Shown piece after piece: positions 48,897 to 60,843 of a stretch of DNA of 64,000 bases (the stretch's first letter is position 1; each line of letters starts with the position of its first letter). This stretch comes from Lonicera japonica. Its lineage: Eukaryota; Streptophyta; Magnoliopsida; Dipsacales; Caprifoliaceae. The position numbers were made by a program, and so were the translations under genes. The notes under the pieces are model-generated. The model was not told the DNA's origin. It did not search any database and saw only the letters and a program-made list of their open reading frames with translations. The stretch lies in assembly GCA_021464415.1 (NCBI GenBank), contig CM038469.1, forward strand, positions 61,919,650-61,983,649, in the 5' to 3' direction.

Positions 48897-51094
48897 ATGT
48901 ACAAGAATCAACTGCAAGAACTTGCACAAAGGAGTTGTTTCAATCTGCCTTCTTATGCTTGTATTAGAGAAGGGCCTGATCATGCTCCTAGATTCAAAGC
49001 TTCTGTAAACTTTTGTGGTGAGGTTTTTGAGAGCCCAAATTATTGCACCACTTTAAGACAAGCTGAGCATTCTGCTGCTGAGGTTGCTCTTAATGTTCTT
49101 TCCTCGAGATGCCCTTCAAAGTCTCTTACTGCTAGAGTTCTTGTAAGTCCTAAATCGTTTTCTTTTTTTCCATCTAGGATGCTGCGTTTGTCAAAGAAAA
49201 AATATTGAAAATGATACTGATTTTAGGACAAGTTGGAAAAAGAAAAACACTGATATGATAAAATGTTGTCATCTTTTACTTATTCCCCCCTCCCCCCCAA
49301 AAAAAAAAAAAAAATTTCTTATCCACTACTTAAAGTATTAATGGAAAACCTAAATAGTACTAGAGCATTTCACAAAATCCATTGCTCATTCTTTAACTTC
49401 TCATAGAAATTATTAATATTATTTTTTTGGGGATTTGACAAAAAAACCCATGTTTCTGTTTTTCTTTTTCTTTAATGTTTTCTTTTTTTATCTTGGAATT
49501 TGGGTAATGAAGGATGAGACAGGGGTATATAAGAATCTGCTTCAAGAAACAGCACATAGAGCTGGGTTGAAACTGCCAGTGTACACAACAGTGAGATCAG
49601 GGCCAGGGCATGTGCCTGTTTTTACATGTACAGTGGAGTTAGCTGGTTTGAGTTTCAATGGTGAAGCTGCTAAGACTAAGAAGCAAGCTGAAAAGAATGC
49701 TGCCATTGCTGCTTGGTCTTCTTTAAAAACAAGTAAGTCTGTTCCCCTTTTCTCTTTGTTGACACTTTATAAAGATTTTTTGTGGTACTTGTGATACTAA
49801 TATTAGTGACACTTTCTGGAGTGCAAAGGGCATACAAATTTAGTATTTTTTTTTTATTTGAGCTACAATGATGGGGTTTGAAATCCCGATTCCTCCTTTT
49901 TCAAACCCAAATGTCGGTTAGTATTATCATTGTACTGCAAGCTATTTGCCTGAATGTTATAAAAATCTTTTTTTTTTTATTATTTGAATTCCAATGATGG
50001 GGTTCCAAATCTTGATTCCTACTTTTTTAAATCAAGATGCTGGTCAATATTGTTACTGTATTAGAAGACTATTGACTCGATACACTATTTATCTAAATGT
50101 TATGAAAAGCCTTTTTTTTTTTAATCTTAATGGAAATCTTTAACATTGTACCACCAAATACAAAGTCTATATTAAAAATTAAATTCGAGTACAAATCCTA
50201 TAGAATGAGTTCCAATATATATCAAATTGAAGTAAATTTAAATTTCACACCAAATTCCATACTTGAAAGAGTTTAGAGTAAGAATTGAAGATACTTTTAC
50301 TCAACCTTTAGTCCTTTTTTACTCAAATTTTAGTTTTCAAAATTGCATTTAGGGTTAAATAAACTTTTGACAAAAACATTTAGCATGATCAAATTGTATC
50401 CATTTGTGCAGTGCCAAACTTAACAAGCAATTGTGATGAGACCAAAAGAATTAGGAGAAAGGAAAATCAGACCCAAGGTGGAAGAAGAATGGTGAGGGGC
50501 CTTAGAGAAGATGGGCCCAGTAACTATTCTCCACATTATTCTCAACAAATCAAGCTTAGGGATCTATTATTGGATGATTATTTAGAAAGTTTAACAAACA
50601 AACAAACTTGTTTTGTATCGCTACTTCCACCACCACCACCAAGAACAACTTCAAAGATTTTGCCACCATCACCACGGCCTTCAATGGCTAGGCCAGTACA
50701 AGCTATAGTGCAGGAGGTACCACCTCTGTTGGAGGAGCATCAAAAGGAAGAGGAGGACCAATGGCTTAATGGGAAAAAAGGGGAGGTCACCAGCATGTAC
50801 AACAACAACAAGACTTTTTCGGTGCCACCAACCACATGTGGACACATGGGCAGGACCACATACAATGGAAGGTACCACCACCCACAGAGAATTGCACCAG
50901 CAGTACAAATCAGGTCAGTTATTCCAGTGTGTGCAGCACCACCGCAAGCAATGAGACCCCTCCCAGCAAACCCTCCATCAGTAGTACTGAAAGAAGCTGT
51001 TCCATCAACATCATCATCATCAGCTGCCAGTACCTCAAAGTCAACGAACACAACAGAGCTCAACTCCCTGGTCAACAGCATGCTAAGGTTATGA
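48897..51094 (+). CDS. DRB3: Double-stranded RNA-binding protein, DRB2/3/5 type
   Basis: Three exons (48897-49142, 49513-49732, 50412-51094) join in frame to 382 aa. Two dsRNA-binding domains are visible. dsRBD1, residues 1-70: MYKNQLQELAQRSCFNLPSY, then FKASVNFCGEVFESP, with RQAEHSAAEVAL as the helix-2 end. dsRBD2, residues 86-155: VYKNLLQETAHRAGLKLPVY, then FTCTVELAGLSF and the KKQAEKNAAIAAW helix. The C-terminal half is Pro/Ser/Thr-rich and lacks domains. Plant DRB2, DRB3 and DRB5 share this plan. DRB3 acts in methylation-linked antiviral defence and DRB2 in microRNA biogenesis in Arabidopsis. I choose DRB3 because the neighbouring DHHC gene matches the Arabidopsis DRB3 locus; DRB2 or DRB5 remains possible. 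Start ATG is the family's conserved start. Confidence 0.92.
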
Positions 51095-52314
51095 AGAAAA
51101 TTAAGAGTAAACCCAACATAATTAGCATATTTTTGTAATTTTATTTTGGTACTTAAAACAAGTGTTTTAGCAACACTTTCTTTTTTAAAAAAGAAAAAAA
51201 AAATAAGACGACATTTTGTCTTATGGGTTCATTGAACAGATGAATTAGTGTGAGGCATGGAGAAAACATTGAGCCTTATGGTTATAAGTTATCCGGCCAC
51301 TGTTTCTAGAGCAATAGTTTTTTGTCACAATAAATATCATCTCAATTCCAAGCAACAAAGACGAAGTAGTTTGATCCGAAAAGAAACTATTGCTTTGACA
51401 AAAATATATGCCATAAGTTATAACGATAACGTAACATTTCTTCTTCTTTTCCTTTTTTATGTAAAAATTCTTGAATTTGCCCTAAACTTAATGACAATGA
51501 ACTATGTGACATTTCAGAAAGTGAATTTGTTATTTGGAGAAAAATCTCAAAAACATATTTCAAAAGTAAGTATAAATGCATATATATTTTTATAGTATTT
51601 CTCTCCGCCAGATTCCAGAATATATGTTTGATTGAATTCAAACACTATTTTTAGATTTATATTGTATTGAAAAGCAATTTTCCTCAAAAACGCCTACCAT
51701 AGCAATTTTCAAGATCATATATAACCTATCAAAACAATCATTTTAGCACTTTGATGAGGCATTAGTCTTTATTCATCAATGATGTACAAAACTATGCATA
51801 ATTTTCATCTGCACCAGTTAATTATTGTCAGAGACAGATAACTATTGTAAAATATAATTTCTGGTGGTAAAAGTATTCATAGCCTCACTCGAAATAGTAA
51901 AAAATGAGAGATTTAAATTATTATTTTTATAAATAAATATAAATAAAATAAGGTATGCATTAATTAAGATCTAGGACTAGGAGAGTGGTTTGGTTGGTTA
52001 GTTGGAAATAGATAAGTGGGCAATAAATAAAGGTCAGTGTGGGAGAGGAGAGAGATGACAAAAATTGCAGCCCATTTAATATTCTTACCAATAGTCTGAA
52101 AAATATTAATTGGGCCTGTCTTCTTCCCCCATTAAATGCCCCCCAAAACTCTTTATCATTCACTTCTACCTGCTAACATTAACATGAACATGTGAGAGAG
52201 AACATGACAGAATTAAATTAACGTCTGGCTTTGCAATATACAGTTAATTTTTAAATATTAAAAAAACAAGTTATAATAAATTTTAATACAACATCAAAAA
52301 TTTTCTATACATAA
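51095..52314. other. 3' UTR and gene-free spacer
   Basis: Probable 3' UTR of the DRB gene to about 51250, then AT-rich DNA. Short frames here are not coding-like. Confidence 0.5.
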
Positions 52315-52750
52315 GACCATCTCTACCCCACAAGGTAAAAAGTCAAATTTGCCTATTTTGGCTCCCCAGCGCCTAAGTTAAAAGTGTAAAAAAATGGAAA
52401 AACAGGTAAACCGAAACTAAATACTCAGGCCGACAATTTTTTACCTCGCCCGACACATGATGTATCGGGAGACAATATACCACCTGCCACGATATATCAT
52501 ATGTCGTGGGAGACAATTTTCAAGTGCCACGACATATGATATGTCGTGGGAAGAGAAAGAAGGAAAAAAAAAAAAAAAAATTTGGCTGCCACGACATATC
52601 ATATGTCGTGGGAAGCATGGATTTTATGGCACGACATATGATATGTCGTGGGAGCTTAATTTACCTTCCGCCCGGTGTAATTCTTGTTTAATTGATAGGC
52701 CAAATATACATTTTTACACTACACTTTTACACTACCCATAAAAGATGGCC
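52315..52750. mobile_element. MITE with TAA duplication and an array of 23-bp palindromes
   Basis: The ends read GACCATCTCTA and, complemented, GGCCATCTTTTA. TAA flanks both sides (52312-52314 and 52751-52753). Inside are four copies of a 23-bp palindromic word at 52487-52509, 52527-52549, 52589-52611 and 52629-52651 (arms CCACGACATAT / ATATGTCGTGG around a single central base), and a diverged fifth at about 52450-52469. Copies 1-2 and 3-4 are spaced 40 bp start to start. No ORF. Confidence 0.85.
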
Positions 52751-52753
52751 TAA

Positions 52754-53489
52754 CATACTTAATATATATTCTCAAAGTAAAAGTTAACATTATTTTTATT
52801 TAGTTTTCTTTCGAACAATGGGAAATAAAAAGAAACCATTGTAACGAACATTATTAAATGTTAATAAAAAAATCTTTTTACTGGTAAGTACAAAATAGAA
52901 GTATCTTTTATTTTTTGTTTCATTTAGACAAAAAAGAAGAAGAAGGAGGTATTCATCTCCATGTGCAGTAGTAAAACGCATCTATCTTATTTGGAAGTCT
53001 TAAATTCGATGCTCACTTATTATAATTGCAATATTTCCCCCCATGTTTTGATGTAATAATATAGTTTGTTAGAATTTTGTTTTTTCTATCTGCTTGACAA
53101 ATTTTTTTCCCCAAAATTAAATATAGGGTGAGGTGTTTTAAGAACAGAAAATTTAAAGATTTTTCTGTAGAAAATAAATTTAATATAATACTCACTTTTC
53201 ATGCCATGTAGAAATATGTATATATAAACTCATTTTTTATTGTTATTGTCATTCTTCGTCTTCTTCTTCTTCTTCTTCTTCTTCTTATTATTATTATTAT
53301 TATTATTATTTTCATATTTTTATTAATATTTTTATTGTGAAATTGGTATAGTTAAGTGATGATTTGAGATCGTGTAAGGATAATATCATTGCGAAAACAA
53401 TGGATTCTTCTTAAAGTATGTTGCAAAATTTCAATACATCATTAAATTTAGTCTTTGGTACAATAGTTCCCTCAATATCTCGAATACAA
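52754..53489. other. AT-rich intergenic with microsatellite
   Basis: No gene is visible. Contains the CTT/ATT microsatellite at 53258-53310. Confidence 0.5.
53258..53310. repeat. (CTT)n(ATT)n compound microsatellite
   Basis: About nine CTT units followed directly by about eight ATT units. Confidence 0.95.
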
Positions 53490-53646
53490 ACTTGATAATG
53501 CCTTACTCGGTTGTCAAGAACCGAGTATATATGCTTATATTCGGCCTTTAAGAACCGAGTAATAGACACCTTACTCAGTTGCGAGGACCAAATAAAAATG
53601 AGAGTGTCACCAAGTGTTTTTGGGGTTATCAATATCTCCACCCATA
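53490..53646. mobile_element. Left-truncated copy of the 45206-45504 MITE
   Basis: Shares TTACTCGGTTGTCAAGAACC, ATATTCGGCC, TTACTCAGTTGCGA and GTGTCACCAAGTGTTTTTGG in the same order as the MITE at 45206-45504. It ends GGGGTTATCAATATCTCCAC, a diverged version of that element's right end. The left terminal repeat is missing. Confidence 0.75.
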
Positions 53647-53752
53647 GTTAAAAGGTTGTTAATACGGAATATCTTTTTTATGATTTATTTTTTCCTAATT
53701 GAAATTTCATCAATTCAAAAAGTTAATACAAAATATAATAAAAGTTAACATG

Positions 53753-54055
53753 CAGGGATGTAAATGAACCAATTTAAGCGGAGTATAGGGTTGTTTAAAC
53801 TTGGTTGATTAATCATTTTGTGCGTGTAAATTTGTTTAAGCTTGACTTGCTTAGCTCTCAAGCCGAGCTCAAGCGAGCATTTAACCGAGTCAAGCTCAAA
53901 TAGCTTGGTTTTTTTACATAGTTTTATAATGTTTCTGACCTTATCAAGCCAAGCTCATTAACTTGTCGAGTTTCAAAACGTGTTAATTTTGAACAAACTT
54001 CTAATCAAACGATTACAAGTCAAGCTGGAGTAGCTTGGCTTCTTTGGCAGCCTTT
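53753..54055. mobile_element. hAT-like MITE candidate
   Basis: The end regions GGATGTAAATGAACCAA and, complemented, GGCTGCCAAAGAAGCCAA are similar. Near-identical 8-bp words flank them (TTAACATG at 53745-53752, TTGACATG at 54056-54063). The inside repeats AAGC(C)GAGCTCAAGC-type words. A hAT assignment fits the 8-bp spacing but rests on diverged ends. Confidence 0.5.
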
Positions 54056-54584
54056 TTGACATGTAAGTTACAATGACAATTGAGATAAGCTATAAAAAGA
54101 GATTTCACCACTTTAATAAAAAGAAGATATTCCTATTTGAAAGAGTAAATAAATGATTTTTTTAATATTGTGAGTATAACATCTCCCCCAAATTTCGTAA
54201 GAAAATTTAACCTAGATGTGGGTCTATTGAAAAATTGAAATATGTGCATTTTTTACCGTTCACATTTTTGATGATCATGTCACCTAAATCTAGAGTGAAA
54301 TTTTTTACAAAAGTTGGTGGAGGTGATATATTTATATCATCTCTATAAATTTTTACAAAAAATATTATTTATTTACCTCTCTAAGTGGACATTTTTTTTT
54401 ATTAAAATGAGAATTTCTCTTTACAGCCTAATTAATAATTCATATATTGTTCTTTTAATAATAAAATATTTAAATTTATATTCAATAAACAACAATTATA
54501 TAATTAGTCATATTAGTGTGTGCCTAAAAAATATAAGTTAACAATTCATATGCTAATGTTTATAATATCATTAATATATATGGG

Positions 54585-54870
54585 TGAGGTTTCAAATGTT
54601 ACTTCTTTTTTTATTCATAGATGGTTATTGTAATATTAACCATTGGATGAAAAATCAATGGTTGAGATCAAATGTGCGGTTGACTAACATAATTAATGCA
54701 CATTGGAGAAATACAAAGTATTGAATGCACGGTTAAGTGGGTAACTTGTTGGTACCTGATGACATGGCATTTTTTTTCTATTTAATTTTAAGGAATCATA
54801 AATTAGATATTCATTACATGATTTTGTAATTCCAATACATGGTATCCCTATTCCTTACTCATATAAAATG
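54585..54870. repeat. Dispersed repeat, related to 62640-63190
   Basis: Shares TAATATTAACCATT, GATGAAAAATCAA, ATGGACATTG-like, GTTAAGTGGGTA and CCCTATTCCTTACTC blocks in the same order with 62640-63190. The family is unknown and no terminal repeats were found. Confidence 0.7.
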
Positions 54871-55376
54871 GGTGATTTTATTTATATTGATATATTGCAG
54901 TTAATCTACATGGTTAAGTTAATTAGTACTGCCTACTAAATTAATCCATAAGTTTAGAAAAACTAACAAAAAAAATATTATTGATTTAATTTTATAAATA
55001 TTATTTTATTAATGATTTAATATTAAAAAATAAATTAGATTAATAGGTACATCTACTTTAATTAAATAAATAAAAATATGGGGTTTTTTTTTTAAATTAC
55101 AAATCAATTACTCTCATTCTAACAAAAGATATTCTATTTTTAGAATTAGTTTAAAGGATAACTTTTTAATCGATGACAAAATAAATTTTAATTTATTATA
55201 AATAAAAGATAGTCATTTTTAAAACTATCCCATATTAAAGATAACAACTGTTAAAAAATAAAATAATAAAAAAATATAAATAACAAAAGCTCAAATTCAA
55301 ACTAAATATCTCAAACAAATATTTTAAATTTGAACATGTAATCGAAATCTTATCACAAGGTCAACCAAGAACATAA

Positions 55377-55770
55377 GAACATCTCCAATCGTCTTGTATA
55401 AATTTTGTATAAATCTTATGTATCAAAGTGGGATTTACACAAAAATAATAAAGAATTCGTTTTATACTTCAACAGTCTATTTTAGACTTTTGTATAAATA
55501 TTAAACTACCAATTAGATACACACAAGTGAAACTTATCCTATATTTATTCCCTTATTTTTCAAATCCATTTATTTCTAGAAACGAGATGAGTGAAAATAG
55601 ATACGAGATTATCTGGCATGGTTGTGTGAATTGAGTTTGTATTTTACACAACATTTTTACACAAAAATTCTACGTGTCAAAGTTTCTTAAAAGACTACTT
55701 GAGACATTTTTTTTACAAAACGTGTAACTTTTACACAAATCAAAATTATACGCTGCGATTGGAGATGTTC
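55377..55770. mobile_element. MITE with GAACATCTCCAATCG ends and TAA duplication
   Basis: The ends are an exact inverted pair GAACATCTCCAATCG. TAA flanks both sides (55374-55376 and 55771-55773). Subterminal TTTTACACAAA words recur in both orientations. Relatives occur at 16400-16810 and 61645-62255. The 3-bp TAA target places it with PIF/Harbinger-type MITEs. Confidence 0.85.
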
Positions 55771-55773
55771 TAA

Positions 55774-57211
55774 GTATTAAATATATATATTTTATTAATT
55801 CAAAAAACTCTAAATTTTAAATTAATTATCAAATGATAAGATGCTACAATTTTAAAAAGAAAAAAAAAATTTATGTATAGCAAAAATGAAAAATAAAAAT
55901 ACTTGAGAATTGTGAACCTTTCAAAAAAAAAATTAAAATTTTGCTGGATTTTTTTAGAATTTTTTGTAGGCTCATTTATTTCACATAATTTCATAACAAA
56001 TATTTTTTTAAAGCACCAAATAAATCTCATAGGTTTATAGTACGTTATTTGCATAATTATCCTCTCACAAACCATTCCAGTGAAATAAAATACTATTCGT
56101 ATTATAAATTACAGTGCCAAATGTCGTGCTAGCTAATTAATTACATGATCATGAATACTTTACATGATTATGTATTGAAAATTTGATAAACATGAAATAG
56201 GTCTAATGTGATTGTCAACATAGAAGAATATGTATACTTGATTCTTAAATCTTTATTATTATTATTATATGAAAGAAAATGGTGGAAGTATTAATAACAT
56301 AGTTAATTAAAAATATTTTTTAATAAAACCCTTTAAAATTCTTTAAGGGTGTGTTTGGAATGTGGATTTGAGAGAATGTTTTAACATGAGATTTGTATTT
56401 GAAATCTCAAATCTAAATATTTTTGTTTGGTGTGAAATTATGATTTGAGATTTATAAATATATTCAAATAATAAAATTTGACACTTATCTTAAAGTTATC
56501 TTAAATATATTCAAACTTGCGAAGTTGAAAAAAATATTAATTAATTTTTAAACAAATTATTATTTTTTAGTATTATAAATATATTTGTAATATTAATTAT
56601 AATAATAATACGAAGGATGACAAAGGGTCGTGTGTTGTCCAAACCCAAACCCAATAAGCATATAAATACATCCCAACCCGGTGTAGGTTTTATTATTTAA
56701 AATATAAATCCATCGTGAATAGTGTACGCATAAACCCACTCCCGCCACATGGTAATTACGCTATATTATAAGAAATAAAATACTATAATAGGGGATGGTC
56801 GAGTCAAACGGGTTAATTTTGTGTAAGCATGAATTTCGCCACGGTGTTAAAAAATAAAAATAGCTTACTAATCAACTAAATATAAATTTTAGTAAAATAA
56901 TATTTAGATTTATAAATCAATTTTCTTTTATTTGTTAAGTAAACAAAAAAATTTAAACTCTTGTATTTCTAATATGTAATTTTTGAATCTTAGATATATG
57001 AATTGTAAAACTAATTCAATTATATAATTTAAATGTACCTTAAAAGAAAATAGAAAATAAATTAAAATTCAAAGTCAAATATATTTTGAAATTGTCATTT
57101 TTCATAAACTTATGTTATTAATTAACTATAAAACTGAAACGACGAAAATACTCATAAACACTATCCTAATTTGGAATTGGGTTATCCTATGTCTATTTGG
57201 CAAATAAAATC
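55774..57211. other. Gene-free AT-rich intergenic
   Basis: No supported gene. Position 56346 (GTGTGTTTGGAATGTGGATT) looks like the start of another decayed MITE. Confidence 0.5.
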
Positions 57212-58258
57212 TTTAGGGAATCTTGTTTGGTTGAGATTTTAAAACATGTTTTGAAAAATAAATTTAATTTTTGTTGAATTTTTTTTTCAACCAATTCAAA
57301 AAAACTTGTAAAAACAATTAAAAAAATAGTAATAATGAATCTTGTTTTATAGATCTCGATGATTAAGTTTCATATATATATTTTTTTATCTAATTCAAAT
57401 TTTTGAATTTAAAGTTATCCTATTTTAAAAAATTTATGAGAGAAAAAGTAAAGTAACTTGGAAAGTGTGAAGTAAAGTTGACTTTTTGGTAAAAAATTTA
57501 AAAACTTTATTTTAAATAGGGCCGGGAATATTTGACACGACACGCTAACTCGACACGAACTCAATACGGAGTTAGCGGGTTTGGGTCAAGTATAAACGGG
57601 TTCGGGTCAATTTCGGGTCAGACACGTTTAACCTCCAAATTAAACGGGTCTTGTTCGGGTTAACCCGCTAACTCGAAATTGACCCGCAATTAACACGGTT
57701 ATTATTTTTATTTTCTTTTACAACTATATATATATTTTTTATTATTTCGCCATCTTTCTTGAACAATTATATTCTTATTTGGAGTATTGGTAGTAGATGA
57801 TAGTTATTATGTTTTTAATGATGGATAAAATACTAATTTTTTATGTTTATGCTTCGGTGATGGAATGTTATATATTTTGACTCTAGATTATTAATATTGA
57901 ATTTTGGTATTGGGTGATACTTATTATTACTTATTAAAAATTTAAAACTATTATAAAACAAGTTAATTTTTTTTATATGAGACTTAATTGTCATTATAAT
58001 CTTAAAAGGTTAATCGTGTCGTGTCAAGTTGCAGATTTAACATGACCTTTGTATTAAACGGGTTAGTCGGGTCGTGTCGTGTAACCTGTAATATAAACAG
58101 GTCGTGTTCGAGTTAATATAAATGACATGATTAGTTAAACATGTCGTGTTCGGGTTGACACTAATACTGTAATACTTGTGTGTTGATACGACCCGAACAC
58201 GACACGCGAACCCGAATTGCCAGCCCTAATTTTAAAATCTCAACCAAACACTACCTAA
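57212..58258. mobile_element. MITE interrupted by a hAT element
   Basis: GTTTGGTTGAGATTTTAAAA at about 57225-57244 is the exact complement of the sequence at about 58232-58251. The two ends are separated by the complete hAT element at 57517-58228. Without it the host MITE would be about 330 bp. Confidence 0.7.
57517..58228. mobile_element. Non-autonomous hAT element
   Basis: The ends read TAGGGCCGGGAAT and, complemented, TAGGGCTGGCAAT, the hAT-type TAGGG start. ATTTTAAA flanks both sides exactly (57509-57516 and 58229-58236), an 8-bp target duplication. The interior is built of GGGTCGTGT/ACACGACCC-like words. Length 712 bp, no ORF. Confidence 0.9.
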
Positions 58259-58399
58259 AGTTTAATTAAAAATAAATAAAAGTAGAATAGGTTACATTAA
58301 CCTGCTATAACAAGTTAAATGATTTGACACCTCAACGATGTGTATTAATTATTGTCAATACCTATCAATAGGTAGAAAGAGAATGTAACTATTAAAAAT

Positions 58400-58427
58400 T
58401 TATATATATATATATATATATATATAT
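58400..58427. repeat. (AT)n microsatellite
   Basis: An uninterrupted alternating TA tract. Confidence 0.95.
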
Positions 58428-58819
58428 GCTTAGTTGTTTAACTAGATATTAACAATATAATTTTATAATATAACATAACAAAAGAAATTTACTTGTGAAA
58501 ATTACCCATTAATTTATGAATGTTGAATTCATACATGGGTGAAGGGTGGCAGACAAAGTTGAAGATTTTAAATGGGTTTAGAGGAGCCCAAGCGATGAAG
58601 GCCCTATGAATCAATTTTTTTTTTTTTTTTTGTGATCGGACATAGTTGACTTTGACTTTTGTTGACAATAAATGAGTCACGAGCATAACATGTAGTGGGG
58701 AGGAGATAAGATATGCGGTGCAGCTCAGATTGTGTCCCATCCATTATTTTTTTATTTAAAAGTTGAAAATTATCATGTCAAAAACGGAATCTTAACACTG
58801 CGTTGCGCCTGAAAGTAAT

Positions 58820-59414
58820 TAGGGGTGTTGTCGGAAATTCGAAAATCGAACGAACGAACCGAACCAATCCGTTGTGATCCGAAATTTTTTGAACTGAGAA
58901 AAAAACCAAAACCGAAATCAAAAACCGAAATCGATTGATTTGGGTCGATATGGGTTGGGGATTCGGGGTCCCCGAATTGGACCGAAAAAACCGAATCTTT
59001 AAAAAAAAAAAAAATTCTAACTTAATGTAATTACTTAAGTTGTCTTACAATACGTTAAAAATAAAAAGGAAACTTTCTTACAACATTTACATTATATAAA
59101 TGACCCAACCCTATGAATTATTTACATTTATAAATAATTACTTAAGCTAATTATTAAAATAAATACATTATATAGTTTTTTTGTAGCGCCTTTTGAGTGA
59201 ATTTATATTTTTAGTGCAATTTTGAACTAAAGTTTTGACAATACAAAAAAAATCGAATGAGACCGAACCGGACCGAAACCGAATAATTTGGGGAGGGTTT
59301 GGGTTTCATAGGTACAAAAACCGAAACCGAACCGAACCGAAACCGAACTACAAAGTTTGGGGAGGGTTTGGGGTACCCTAGATTCTACCCCGACCGAAAC
59401 CGAAAACACCCCTA
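58820..59414. mobile_element. Non-autonomous hAT element rich in ACCGAA repeats
   Basis: The ends read TAGGGGTGTTGTCGG and, complemented, TAGGGGTGTTTTCGG. AAAGTAAT flanks both sides exactly (58812-58819 and 59415-59422), an 8-bp hAT-type duplication. Both halves carry repeated ACCGAA words. No ORF. Confidence 0.9.
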
Positions 59415-59626
59415 AAAGTAATATTTAAAAATAATAAAATTAAATCATTAATTTATGTAAAAAGTTAAAAAGTAAATTGAATTATGTGTTAAAATATTTT
59501 TTTATTAATTTATATATGACTGAAACTAAATTTTTATGAGAATGTGACACTTATATTTTTTTTATATTTTTTGTGAAAAATATTTCTTCCTCACTCTTCA
59601 AAGAATCATAAAAAAAACAAAAAGTA

Positions 59627-60843
59627 AGGGACCATTTGATAATTAGATGAAAAATATTAGTAAATCAAATTTATCTGTATAAAAAAATAAAAAACAAGTT
59701 GACTAATGTAATTAGATATTCTCAATTTCATATTCATTTTTATGAGTATATATGCTTCTATCCTCATTTATTTTTTGTAAAAGAAAACTCTTGACCACCA
59801 CACACAAAAAAAAGGAAAACATCTCACCACATTTATCAACTTAATTTTCAATTTTTCACAAAAATATTTTTTTTATTATCAAATCAACCATAAGAATTAA
59901 TCTCATCACATGTGTCAACTTTTTCACACAAATTAATTATTGAGTAAATGAAACCACAAGCTCTCAAACTATGTCCAAAGTTTCAATTAAGCCCTTAAAC
60001 TCAATTTTGTGTCAATTGAGCCCTTAAACTATTAAAATTGAACATTAATAGCCCTTCCGTCCAAAGTTTTCGTTAAATCAAATGGATTGATGGATTTTTT
60101 GGCCATTAATACAGTTAATTGAAAAAATGGAAGAAAATTAGAAGAAGAAAGAGAAAGAAGCAAAATAATTTAGAAAAATATATGGAACACTTAAGGATTG
60201 TTATTGAAGTGCTACAACAATATTAATTATTTTGTTAAAACGTCAAGCTAATTCTTTCCGTCTCCGCCATCTTACTTCTTCCATCTTTAATTTAATTTTA
60301 TTTTTTTTGTATAAATCACAAAAACCATAACTTAGAAAATCCAAAATAAGAGATTCATGTACACATATACATATATAAATAATGGTTCATATATAAGCGT
60401 ATTAATTAAATGAGTTTTATTTCAATAATACATTTAGCTTGACATATACATTTTTGTGACCCGTAAAAAAAAAAAATTAAAGATGGAAGAAGAAAGATGG
60501 TGGAGACAGAAATAATTAGCTTGACATTTTAACAAAATAATTAATGTTGTTTTAGCACTTCAATAACAATCCTTAAGTGTTCCATATATTTTTCTTCTTT
60601 CTATTTCTTCTTCTAATTTTCTTCCATTTTTCCAATTAACTTTATTAATGGTCAAAAAACCCATCAATCCGTTTAATTTAACGGAAGCTTTGGACAGAAG
60701 GGTCATTAATGTTCAATTTTAATAGTTTAAGGGCTCAATTGATACAAAATTGAGTTTAGGGGTCTAATTAAAACTTTAGACATAGTTTAAGGGCTTGTGG
60801 CGTCATTTATTCTTAATTGTTTTTAATTTCCTATCAAATGAAA
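59627..60843. mobile_element. Foldback MITE, GGGTCC family, copy E, interrupted
   Basis: The left end GGGACCATTTGATAATTAG matches the complement of the right end (about GTTTCATTTGATAGG). The central sequence CACACAAATTAATTAT is broken by the foldback element at 59942-60812 and resumes as TTAATTGTTTTTAATTTCC, parallel to the unbroken copy at 45987-46281. Confidence 0.65.
59942..60812. mobile_element. Mutator-like foldback element with about 350-bp arms
   Basis: Almost the whole element is an inverted repeat: left arm 59942-60302 and right arm about 60465-60812 around a 160-bp centre. The ends are GAGTAAATGA and GAATAAATGA. A 9-bp duplication flanks it with one mismatch (TTAATTATT at 59933-59941, TTAATTGTT at 60813-60821), the target size of Mutator-like elements. 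A transcript would fold into a long double-stranded hairpin. No ORF. Confidence 0.85.

Noticed and set aside
50740..51081. 113-aa minus-strand frame in the last DRB exon
   Set aside because: Antisense shadow of the Pro/Ser/Thr-rich tail of the DRB gene.
52487..52651. CRISPR-like array of short palindromic repeats
   Set aside because: This is plant nuclear DNA. The repeats are themselves full palindromes with irregular spacing (40, 62, 40 bp), there are only four to five copies, and the array sits inside a MITE with its own ends and TAA duplication.
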